Positions 1 to 6,260 of a stretch of 20,058 bases of DNA are shown here, piece after piece. Both the position numbers and the translations under genes were made by a program. Position 1 is the stretch's first letter; each line of letters opens with the position of its first letter. The notes below the pieces were generated by a model. The model was not told the origin of the DNA. It made no database searches and saw only the letters and a list, made by a program, of their open reading frames with translations. Origin of the DNA: an uncultured Agitococcus sp. (GTDB taxonomy: Bacteria > Pseudomonadota > Gammaproteobacteria > Pseudomonadales > Moraxellaceae); NCBI RefSeq assembly GCF_937920075.1, contig NZ_CALETI010000275.1:1-20058 (forward strand). The letters run 5' to 3'.

Positions 1-1
1 A

Positions 2-184
2 TTTGCGAGCATGGCTTGTCATGGTGCAGTACGTGCCAATCGCGCTTTATCATTACCCGAAATGAATGCTTTATTACGAGAAATGGAAGCAACAGAATTT
101 AGTAGTCAATGTAATCACGGTCGACCCACATGGAAGCAGTTTAGTTTAGCTGATTTAGATAAATTATTTTGGCGAGGCCGTTAA
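2..184 (+). CDS. mutL: DNA mismatch repair protein MutL, C-terminal end (partial)
   Basis: The frame is open from the window edge and ends in TAA at 182-184, giving the last 60 residues of MutL. The C-terminal dimerisation/endonuclease region is recognisable: an ACHGAVRANR segment, a CNHGRPTW segment and a terminal FWRGR. These match the conserved ACR-type, C(P/N)HGRP and FxR motifs that help form the metal site of endonuclease-type MutL proteins. MutL couples MutS mismatch recognition to downstream repair. Only the tail is visible, so the ATPase domain and the DQHA motif cannot be checked. The next gene, cmk, begins 66 bases downstream. A weak hairpin plus T-run lies between them. Confidence 0.9.
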   Translation, partial: FASMACHGAVRANRALSLPEMNALLREMEATEFSSQCNHGRPTWKQFSLADLDKLFWRGR

Positions 185-214
185 ACGCTTGCAATTTTGA
201 TAAAAAATCTATAA

Positions 215-234
215 AAAGCCCACGCTTTATTTTT
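215..234 (+). terminator. Weak candidate terminator after mutL
   Basis: A short stem AAAGC/GCTTT (215-219 with 224-228, loop CCAC) is followed by A and five T. The stem is only 5 bp with two GC pairs, so this may be a weak or chance terminator. It sits just upstream of the cmk ribosome-binding site. Confidence 0.3.
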
Positions 235-250
235 GATTAGGAGCCACACC

Positions 251-985
251 ATGAGTGCTGATTTAGAGCCTAAACAAGCCAATTATAGTCAGCCAATGAC
301 TGTTCCTGTGATTACCATTGATGGGCCAAGTGGTTCGGGTAAAGGCACAATTGCGCATCGTGTTGCCCTCAAATTGGGCTTTCATGTTTTAGATTCTGGT
401 GCTTTATACCGTTTATTGGCGTTAGCCGCTCAACGTCATGGTTTTTCGTTAGATAATGAAGATGCTTTAGAGGTTTTGGCGGCACATTTAGATGTGCAGT
501 TTCAAGATAATCATGGTGAGGCAATGTTGATTTTGGAAGGCCAAGATGTCACCCATGAAATTCGCACCGAAGAAGTGGGGGCGGCTGCTTCTAAAGTGGC
601 AGCATTACCACGTGTAAGAGAAGCATTGTTACAACGGCAGCATGCTTTTCGCGAGTCACCTGGTTTAGTTGCTGATGGTCGTGATATGGGAACGGTCGTA
701 TTTACCGATGCTTGTTTAAAAGTATTTTTAACAGCCAGTGCAGAAGCCCGTGCAGAACGTCGATATAAACAACTCAAAGATAAAGGCTTTTCTGCCGATT
801 TAGAGATTATCTTGGCTGATATTCGTGCGCGTGATTTGCGCGACAGCCAACGTGCGGTTGCACCATTAAAGCCTGCTACAGATGCTATCGTTTTAGACAG
901 TACGGCTTTAGGTATAGAAGCTGTTTTGGCAGCCGTATTACAAGAAGCCAAAAAACAAAGTAGTTTGCAACAATTTTTTGCTTAA
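251..985 (+). CDS. cmk: Cytidylate kinase
   Basis: Phosphorylates CMP/dCMP to the diphosphate with ATP in cytosolic pyrimidine nucleotide synthesis. The 244-residue protein has the Cmk P-loop GPSGSGKGT at residues 25-33, DSGALYR at 48-54 (nucleoside-binding region), a DGRDMGTVVF segment and a RAERR stretch in the lid/NMP-binding part. I chose ATG 251 because TAGGAG (238-243) lies 7 bases upstream. An in-frame TTG at 233 would put the start upstream of that site, and ATG 296, where many homologues begin, has no visible Shine-Dalgarno. The roughly 15 residues before the conserved core are therefore a short N-terminal extension. In many gammaproteobacteria cmk follows aroA; here it follows mutL. 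Downstream is rpsA, as in most relatives. Confidence 0.95.
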   Translation: MSADLEPKQANYSQPMTVPVITIDGPSGSGKGTIAHRVALKLGFHVLDSGALYRLLALAAQRHGFSLDNEDALEVLAAHLDVQFQDNHGEAMLILEGQDVTHEIRTEEVGAAASKVAALPRVREALLQRQHAFRESPGLVADGRDMGTVVFTDACLKVFLTASAEARAERRYKQLKDKGFSADLEIILADIRARDLRDSQRAVAPLKPATDAIVLDSTALGIEAVLAAVLQEAKKQSSLQQFFA

Positions 986-989
986 ATCC

Positions 990-1018
990 TCAACAAGCTG
1001 TCAAAGCTCGTGTATAAT
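990..1018 (+). promoter_or_regulatory. Candidate sigma70 promoter for rpsA
   Basis: A perfect TATAAT at 1013-1018 is preceded at 17 bp by TCAACA (990-995), which matches TTGACA at four of six positions. It starts just after the cmk stop codon and would give an rpsA leader of about 125 bases. Confidence 0.55.
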
Positions 1019-1058
1019 TTGGCACTTTTTTAAAATCATCAAGGGCATTAAGCACATA

Positions 1059-1147
1059 CCAGCCCAGTGTTTATTGGCTCTGAATAACAACAGCCCGACA
1101 TGAGCTGGTCATGGCGGTCAACAAAGATGCTTAGGCATCAAAAGGTA
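1059..1147 (+). promoter_or_regulatory. Structured rpsA leader (three hairpins), possible S1 autocontrol
   Basis: Three small perfect or GU-containing hairpins lie in series before rpsA. They are CCAGT/ATTGG (1064-1068 with 1073-1077), CATGA/TCATG (1099-1103 with 1109-1113, loop GCTGG) and GATGC/GCATC (1126-1130 with 1135-1139, loop TTAG). The last ends next to the AAAGGTAG ribosome-binding site (1141-1148). The loop GCTGG of the second hairpin can also pair with CCAGC at 1059-1063. In E. coli, S1 represses its own translation through a multi-hairpin leader; the same role here is inference. Confidence 0.45.
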
Positions 1148-1152
1148 GAATT

Positions 1153-2829
1153 ATGAGCGAATCATTTGCCGATCTCTTTGCAGAAAGCGAATTACAATTT
1201 ACCCAAGGCGCTGTTATTTCTGGTGTTGTCGTTGCAATCGACAGTGACTGGGTAACTGTAGACACAGGTTTAAAATCTGAAGGTGTAGTGCCACGCGAAG
1301 AGTTCTTGAATGACTTACGCGAAATTGAAGTAAAAGTAGGCGACACCGTAGAAGTGGTTGTTGACGCTTTTGATAACGGCATGGGTCAAACCATGTTGTC
1401 TCGCGAAAAAGCTAAACGTGCAGAAACATGGACACGTTTAGAAAAAATCTTCACCGATGGTGAAATCGTACGCGGTCTTATTTCTGGCAAAGTTAAAGGT
1501 GGCTTTACCGTTGATATCGGCCCAATCCGCGCATTCTTACCAGGTTCTTTAGTTGATACACGTCCAATCCGTGATACAGCTCACCTCGAAGGCAAAGAAT
1601 TAGAATTCAAAGTCATCAAGTTAGACCAAAAACGCAACAACGTAGTTGTTTCTCGTCGTGCGGTAATGGAAATTGCTTCTGATGATGTAAGACGTGCATT
1701 GTTAGACCAATTAGAAGAAGGCAAAGTCGTTAAAGGGACTATCAAAAACCTCACAGACTACGGTGCATTCGTTGACTTGGGCGGCATTGATGGCTTGTTA
1801 CACATCACGGATATGGCTTGGAAACGTGTTAAACACCCAAGTGAAGTGGTTGAAGTGGGTCAAGAAATGGAAGTTAAAGTCCTCAAGTTTGACCGCGAGC
1901 GTAACCGTGTATCCTTGGGCTTAAAACAATTAGGCCAAGACCCATGGTTAGCCTTAATGAGCAAGTATCCAAAAGGTACAATTACTCGTGCTAAAGTGAC
2001 TAACTTAACAGACTACGGTTGTTTTGCTGAGATCGCTGAAGGCATCGAAGGTTTGGTACACGTATCCGAAATGGATCACACCAACAAAAACATTCACCCA
2101 TCTAAAGTTGTTCAAATTGGCGACGAAGTGGATGTTATGGTATTAGAAATCGATGAAGAACGTCGTCGTATTTCTTTAGGTATCAAACAATGTAAAGCTA
2201 ATCCTTGGGATGAGTTTGCGAAGACTCACGAAAAAGGTCAAAAAGTTTCTGGTAACATCAAGTCTATCACTGACTTCGGTATCTTCATTGGTTTACCAGG
2301 TGGTATCGACGGTTTAGTACACTTGTCTGATATTTCTTGGAACGAAGCTGGCGAAGAAGCAATCCGTAAGTTCCGTAAAGGTGACTTAGTAGAAGCTGTT
2401 ATCTTAGCTGTCGATGCTGAAGGCAACCGTATCTCCTTAGGTATCAAACAATTAGCTAAAGATCCATTCAGTGACTTTGCTGCTTCTCACGAAAAAGGTG
2501 CAGTGGTTAAAGGCACTGTAAAAGCTGTTGATGCTAAAGGCGCAACTGTTGAATTAGCCGAAGGCGTAGAAGCTAACTTAAAAGCCTCTGAAATCGTTCG
2601 TGATCGTGTTGAAGATGCTTCTAAGCACTTAACAGTTGGTCAAGAAATTGAAGCTAAGATCATTGGTGTTGACCGTAAAGCACGCGTTATCAACTTATCG
2701 ATCAAAGCTAAAGATGAAGCTGAAGAGCGTGAAGCCATGTCAAACATGCGCAACCAAGCTGATGCAGCCGCAACAGCAGCTGGTCCACGTACAATCGGTG
2801 ACTTGATCAAAGAACAAATGAAGAAGTAA
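1153..2829 (+). CDS. rpsA: 30S ribosomal protein S1
   Basis: S1 binds mRNA to the 30S subunit and helps unfold leaders during initiation. The 558-residue product is the same size as the E. coli protein (557). It shows six successive S1/OB-fold repeats at about residues 20-86, 104-170, 191-259, 276-346, 363-433 and 450-519. Repeats 3 to 5 carry the typical patterns DYGAFVDLGGIDGLLH, DYGCFAEIAEGIEGLVH and DFGIFIGLPGGIDGLVH. ATG 1153 has AAAGGT six to seven bases upstream and begins the standard MSESFADLFAES end. Codon use shifts towards C-ending codons relative to neighbours, as expected for a highly expressed ribosomal gene. It is followed directly by a strong terminator. Confidence 0.98.
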   Translation: MSESFADLFAESELQFTQGAVISGVVVAIDSDWVTVDTGLKSEGVVPREEFLNDLREIEVKVGDTVEVVVDAFDNGMGQTMLSREKAKRAETWTRLEKIFTDGEIVRGLISGKVKGGFTVDIGPIRAFLPGSLVDTRPIRDTAHLEGKELEFKVIKLDQKRNNVVVSRRAVMEIASDDVRRALLDQLEEGKVVKGTIKNLTDYGAFVDLGGIDGLLHITDMAWKRVKHPSEVVEVGQEMEVKVLKFDRERNRVSLGLKQLGQDPWLALMSKYPKGTITRAKVTNLTDYGCFAEIAEGIEGLVHVSEMDHTNKNIHPSKVVQIGDEVDVMVLEIDEERRRISLGIKQCKANPWDEFAKTHEKGQKVSGNIKSITDFGIFIGLPGGIDGLVHLSDISWNEAGEEAIRKFRKGDLVEAVILAVDAEGNRISLGIKQLAKDPFSDFAASHEKGAVVKGTVKAVDAKGATVELAEGVEANLKASEIVRDRVEDASKHLTVGQEIEAKIIGVDRKARVINLSIKAKDEAEEREAMSNMRNQADAAATAAGPRTIGDLIKEQMKK

Positions 2830-2868
2830 TTCTTTAATATGTTAGTGTTGAACTAGCATAAATGTTCT

Positions 2869-2904
2869 AAAAACGGGAATAGTGTAAACTATTCCCGTTT
2901 TTTT
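2869..2904 (+). terminator. Strong rho-independent terminator of rpsA
   Basis: A perfect 12-bp stem AAACGGGAATAG/CTATTCCCGTTT (2871-2882 with 2889-2900, loop TGTAAA) runs into a T-run through 2904. It separates rpsA from ihfB. Confidence 0.92.
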
Positions 2905-3150
2905 ATTGCGAATCAAGACTAAGTAACTTGTCAGTCAAAGTCATAATTGCTAGTATCGTCAATGTGTTATCGTTTAGCTAATCAACTAATAATGGCAAAT
3001 GTGTGTGTAACGATAATTAATCCGCTCCAGAAATGGCCTAAAGATTGCTAGTGTTTTGAGATGCTATTAATAAAGTAGCCATTAATAATCATAATTTAAC
3101 GGATCTACCGTTTTAGTTTCTATTTTATTTTTAGAAAGAGGAACAGAATC
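2905..3150 (+). promoter_or_regulatory. ihfB upstream region with inverted repeat and IHF-like sites
   Basis: This gene-free stretch must hold the ihfB promoter. It contains a perfect 8-bp inverted repeat TTATCGTT (2967-2974) and AACGATAA (3009-3016). Between or overlapping its arms are two sequences close to the IHF consensus WATCAANNNNTTR: CGTCAATGTGTTA at 2957-2969 (two mismatches, both in the first two bases) and AATCAACTAATAA at 2980-2992 (one mismatch). CATAAT at 3090-3095 is a possible -10 without a convincing -35. AAAGAGGAA at 3135-3143 is the ihfB ribosome-binding site. Autoregulation by IHF is known in E. coli; here it is inference. Confidence 0.4.
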
Positions 3151-3459
3151 ATGTCATTAACAAAATCAGAGTTGATAAGCAAAGTTGCTGCACGTCAGTC
3201 TTTGTCATTATTAACCGAGAAAGACATTGAGTTAGCAATCAAAGCCTTATTGGAACAGATGGTTAATGCTTTAGCCGAAGGTCAGCGTGTTGAAATTCGG
3301 GGTTTTGGTAGTTTTAGTTTGCATCATCGTCCACCACGTGTTGGCCGTAATCCAAAAACAGGTGAAAGCGTTTCTGTGGGTTCAAAATATGTGCCCCATT
3401 TTAAACCAGGCAAAGAGTTAAAAGAGCGCGTTAACCAGTCGATTCAAGAAGGCAAATAA
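3151..3459 (+). CDS. ihfB: Integration host factor beta subunit
   Basis: IHF-beta pairs with IHF-alpha to bind and sharply bend DNA at specific sites, acting in transcription, recombination and nucleoid shape. The 102-residue protein has the HU/IHF helical body, then RGFGSF at 50-55 and the beta-arm RPPRVGRNPKTG at 60-71. The arm contains the intercalating proline of the RNPKTG tip. The C-terminal end has YVPHFKPGKELKERV. HYRxPRxGRNPKTG-type wording and the GKYVPHF-like stretch separate IhfB from IhfA and HU. ATG 3151 has a good AGAGGAA. The stop overlaps the start of lapA by one base (TAATG), so the two are translationally coupled. Confidence 0.97.
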   Translation: MSLTKSELISKVAARQSLSLLTEKDIELAIKALLEQMVNALAEGQRVEIRGFGSFSLHHRPPRVGRNPKTGESVSVGSKYVPHFKPGKELKERVNQSIQEGK

Positions 3460-3761
3460 TGACGTGGTCGCGCATCAAAAAAATACTGGTTGTATTTTGT
3501 TGGTTATGTCTGGCATTTTATGGCCTATGGGTTGTTGTCAGTAATCAAGCTCAAATATCAGTTAATTTATTATTCGTTGAAATTGGTGCGCTTAATACAG
3601 GCTTGGCATTGGTTATCAGTTTTGTGGTGGGGAGTTTATTTGGTGTTTTGGCCTCTTTATTTATTTGGGGTGTGATACCATTACGTTGGCAATTACGTCA
3701 AACACATAAAGAGTTGACAGCCTTACGTAAACAAACTGTTCGTCCTCCTGTTGAGCCTTAA
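3459..3761 (+). CDS. lapA: LapA-family (DUF1049) inner-membrane protein
   Basis: A 100-residue protein with two hydrophobic segments (about 9-28 and 44-70) joined by NQAQISVNLLF, the typical DUF1049 linker. A short charged helical tail follows (RQTHKELTALRKQT). In E. coli, LapA works with LapB (YciM) and FtsH in control of lipopolysaccharide synthesis through LpxC turnover. Position supports the call: in many gammaproteobacteria lapA follows ihfB and precedes lapB and pyrF. Here lapB is absent and pyrF follows after six bases. Start ATG 3459 overlaps the ihfB stop and has AAGG just upstream inside ihfB. The role in lipopolysaccharide control is inferred from family and synteny only. Confidence 0.85.
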   Translation: MTWSRIKKILVVFCWLCLAFYGLWVVVSNQAQISVNLLFVEIGALNTGLALVISFVVGSLFGVLASLFIWGVIPLRWQLRQTHKELTALRKQTVRPPVEP

Positions 3762-3767
3762 TATTTT

Positions 3768-4463
3768 ATGTCCTCTGTTACATCTCCTATTATTGTTGCC
3801 TTAGATTATCCTAATGCTGATGCTGCGTTAGCATTGGTTGACCAATTAGACCCTAGTTTATGCCGTGTTAAAGTCGGTAAAGAATTATTTACTCGCGAAG
3901 GGCCAAGTATTGTTAAAGCCATTCAAGCACGTGGCTTTGAATTGTTTTTAGATTTAAAGTTTCATGATATTCCTAATACCGTGGCTTCTGCGGTACATGC
4001 TGCGGCTGATTTGGGAGTATGGATGGTGAATGTTCATGCCAGCGGTGGCAGAAAAATGATGACCACGGCCTGTGAGCGTTTGCAACAATATAATTATCAA
4101 ACGCTGCTTATTGCTGTAACAGTATTAACTAGCTCTGAGCGTAGTGATTTAGCTGAAATTGGTTTAGATATTGAGCCTATTGATCAAGTGCAAAGATTAG
4201 CTAAGTTAACTGCGGATTGTGGTTTACATGGTGTTGTTTGCTCTGCACAAGAAGCAACAATTCTGCGTCAGCAACATGCACAACCCTTTGCGTTGGTCAC
4301 TCCAGGGATTCGTCCAGCGGGTAGTGATAGCAACGATCAAAAACGGATTATGACACCTAAACAAGCAGTAGAAGTAGGGGTCGATTATATGGTGATTGGT
4401 CGTCCAATTACGCAGGCAAGCAAACCCATAGATGCTTTGCGAATGATTTTGGATAATTTATAA
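3768..4463 (+). CDS. pyrF: Orotidine 5'-phosphate decarboxylase
   Basis: Converts OMP to UMP, the last step of de novo pyrimidine synthesis. The 231-residue length is normal for the bacterial enzyme. The active-site signature LDLKFHDIPNT is at residues 61-71, with D62, K64 and D67 the expected catalytic Asp-Lys-Asp set. Substrate phosphate contacts near the C-terminus are present (TPGIRPAGSDSNDQ and DYMVIGRPIT). The start at 3768 lies six bases after the lapA stop with no clear Shine-Dalgarno, so translation probably depends on coupling within ihfB-lapA-pyrF. A hairpin terminator follows directly. Confidence 0.97.
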   Translation: MSSVTSPIIVALDYPNADAALALVDQLDPSLCRVKVGKELFTREGPSIVKAIQARGFELFLDLKFHDIPNTVASAVHAAADLGVWMVNVHASGGRKMMTTACERLQQYNYQTLLIAVTVLTSSERSDLAEIGLDIEPIDQVQRLAKLTADCGLHGVVCSAQEATILRQQHAQPFALVTPGIRPAGSDSNDQKRIMTPKQAVEVGVDYMVIGRPITQASKPIDALRMILDNL

Positions 4464-4468
4464 AGAAT

Positions 4469-4496
4469 AAACAGCCCTTAGGGGCTGTTTATATTT
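4469..4496 (+). terminator. Terminator-like hairpin after pyrF
   Basis: A 9-bp stem AAACAGCCC/GGGCTGTTT (4469-4477 with 4482-4490, loop TTAG) starts six bases past the pyrF stop. The T-tail is poor (ATATTT). The 3' arm contains AGGGGCTGTT, a 10-base string that recurs at 4550-4559 in the palindrome downstream. Confidence 0.65.
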
Positions 4497-4506
4497 GAGT
4501 TGCAGT

Positions 4507-4664
4507 AAATTCGGCAACGTAGTGCAATATATATCTTCAAGCTTAGGGGAGGGGCTGTTGACCGTTTTGCGTGCAACCACAATCAAAACGGTCAACAACC
4601 CCTACATCAAATACTGAAAATTTTTGTTACTTTCATCTCAACTTCGACAATTAGTGCCGAATTT
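4507..4664. repeat. Nested inverted-repeat element between pyrF and the coiled-coil gene
   Basis: The core is a 54-bp palindrome: arms 4550-4569 and 4584-4603 match at 19 of 20 positions (AGGGGCTGTTGACCGTTTTG against its complement), with a 14-base loop. It is flanked by a perfect 10-bp inverted repeat, AAATTCGGCA (4507-4516) and TGCCGAATTT (4655-4664). A small hairpin TTCGACA/TGCCGAA lies at 4643-4661. No coding capacity and no clear target-site duplication are seen. It could be a miniature transposable element or REP-like repeat, a strong bidirectional terminator, or a small RNA. The rest of the 304-base gap shows nothing else besides the pyrF hairpin and the ribosome-binding site AGGGA (4757-4761) of the next gene. 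Confidence 0.6.
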
Positions 4665-4767
4665 AAGCACTTTATTCCATAGGGTTATTGCCCAAAATAA
4701 AAAGCTGATCTATAAAGCTAATTAATTGATAATTAATTTCTTATATTGGAATTTCTAGGGACAAGCC

Positions 4768-6252
4768 ATGTTTTCGATGACGTCGTCAATTCATGCTGAG
4801 TTAATATCATTTTGGTCGGAAGAAGGTAGCATTGAAAAAACGATGTTATATGACGACTTCGATGCTGTTGTGACAGGAATGGCTCCATTAGCTCAATATG
4901 CAAAACAAAAAAAATATGCAGCATATATGCAAATTGATGATGGTTTAGATATTAAAGGCGTTGTACTTTTTACCATTTTATTTGATAAATCAGGCTATCC
5001 AGAAAATGGTTGGAATATTCCTTTAGATAGTTTATTAGAGGTTGCTGGTTTTGGCCCTGATTTAGGGAAAGGTCCAATACGTTTATCTTGCCGTAGTCAA
5101 TGCGCTATTTCTTGGCATGCCCCACGCTTATGGAATCCCGTGATGGATTCTGCGGATAATACCTTTGTGCAATTACAAAAAGCGTTACCCGATGCATGTT
5201 CTCGCTTAGGGATTCGTCCATCTAAAGTGGCGGCAGTAGCAGCAGCAGCGCGTAAAAATCCAAGTACCTCTTTAAGTTTTACGGCAACAGGCATTCCAGT
5301 CTTAACAGATGCGGCATTGCAAGCAGCTTCTTATAATCAAAGCCAAAAATTACAAGAATTAGAGCAAAAAATTCAAGATTTGACGTTAAGATTACAAGCG
5401 ACTGTTGCCGAAAAAGAAGAGCAAATCAATTTACAATCTTATGTACATCAGCAACAGTTAGATATTTTACAAACCCAAAATATGAAACTTGTTGAACAAA
5501 ATAAAAACTTAAAAAATCAGCAAAGTACCCAACAAGAACGTTTAGATGCTCTAAATAGTCAGGTAAGTAGTCTCTCTGGAATTGAAGACAGCTTACGCCA
5601 AGAACGTGCTATTCATCAAAAACAGTTGCAAGAGTTACAGTTGGCTTTGAGTGCGGCTGGTGAGCAAAAAAATGAAATTGCAACATTATTAACTAATAAA
5701 GATGAGGAATACCAAACACGTATTAGTCGATTAAAACAAGAGCATTTATTATCTTTAGATAAACGACTTGAAGAAGAGGCATCTCGATATTTGCTGAGTT
5801 TAAAATCACTTAATGCAGAAATTGATGAATTGAAGGAAACGATTACCCAGTTAGAGCAACAATTAGAACAGGAAAAACAGACCCACAATCAAGAGCAAGA
5901 AGCGAGTGCTGACGACTTTTTAGTTAAATTAGAAAGCCTTGGCATGAATTTTGTTGTATATCATGCGGGGGTTGGTAATTTATCTGTACCAGTGGTTGAT
6001 TTGGTCATTTACTTACAAAATCCGACAGCATATGTTGCCCAAAAATGTCTAGTAACCGAAACGCACTATCGTCAATGGTTGCAACATTATGAAAGCCCCC
6101 GTTGTACTGCACCTATAGGTGAGGGGCAATGTTGTAATGCACGATTAATTCGTACTGACTCACCAAGTCGTTTTGTGGTTGGTCAATCAGACCGTTGTGC
6201 ACGTCATCAGGGGGCAGATACAGCAATCATCAATGTACTGAAATTTAACTAG
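4768..6252 (+). CDS. Coiled-coil protein of unknown function with C-terminal Cys/His cluster
   Basis: I do not recognise this 494-residue protein. Residues 1-175 form a globular-looking region with several aromatic and Cys residues (GKGPIRLSCRSQCAISWH). About 190-378 is a long, Gln/Glu/Leu-rich coiled coil with heptad-like spacing. About 385-494 is a second compact region containing C446-x8-C455-C456-x20-C477-x2-H480, ending in SDRCARHQG. That spacing could bind zinc or another metal, but no named zinc-finger family fits. There is no signal peptide, membrane segment or Walker motif, so a cytosolic scaffold or structural role is possible. ATG 4768 has AGGGA 6 bases upstream; ATG 4777 is an alternative. 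The next gene starts eight bases after the stop, so the two probably form an operon. Confidence 0.85.
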   Translation: MFSMTSSIHAELISFWSEEGSIEKTMLYDDFDAVVTGMAPLAQYAKQKKYAAYMQIDDGLDIKGVVLFTILFDKSGYPENGWNIPLDSLLEVAGFGPDLGKGPIRLSCRSQCAISWHAPRLWNPVMDSADNTFVQLQKALPDACSRLGIRPSKVAAVAAAARKNPSTSLSFTATGIPVLTDAALQAASYNQSQKLQELEQKIQDLTLRLQATVAEKEEQINLQSYVHQQQLDILQTQNMKLVEQNKNLKNQQSTQQERLDALNSQVSSLSGIEDSLRQERAIHQKQLQELQLALSAAGEQKNEIATLLTNKDEEYQTRISRLKQEHLLSLDKRLEEEASRYLLSLKSLNAEIDELKETITQLEQQLEQEKQTHNQEQEASADDFLVKLESLGMNFVVYHAGVGNLSVPVVDLVIYLQNPTAYVAQKCLVTETHYRQWLQHYESPRCTAPIGEGQCCNARLIRTDSPSRFVVGQSDRCARHQGADTAIINVLKFN

Positions 6253-6260
6253 GTGATGAG

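Noticed and set aside
233..250. Upstream TTG start for cmk
   Set aside because: It lies ahead of the TAGGAG ribosome-binding site that serves ATG 251, so those six codons are most likely untranslated.
2238..2447. Open frame antisense to rpsA, and similar ones antisense to cmk, the coiled-coil gene, the ABC transporter and gspE
   Set aside because: They are shadows of conserved coding sequence, lack ribosome-binding sites and show no family features.
3490..3675. Second open frame inside lapA (+1 frame)
   Set aside because: Hydrophobic only because lapA is; it lies wholly within lapA and lacks a start site of its own.
4550..4603. Intact insertion sequence at the palindrome
   Set aside because: There is no transposase frame, no target-site duplication at the arms and the whole structure is under 160 bases.
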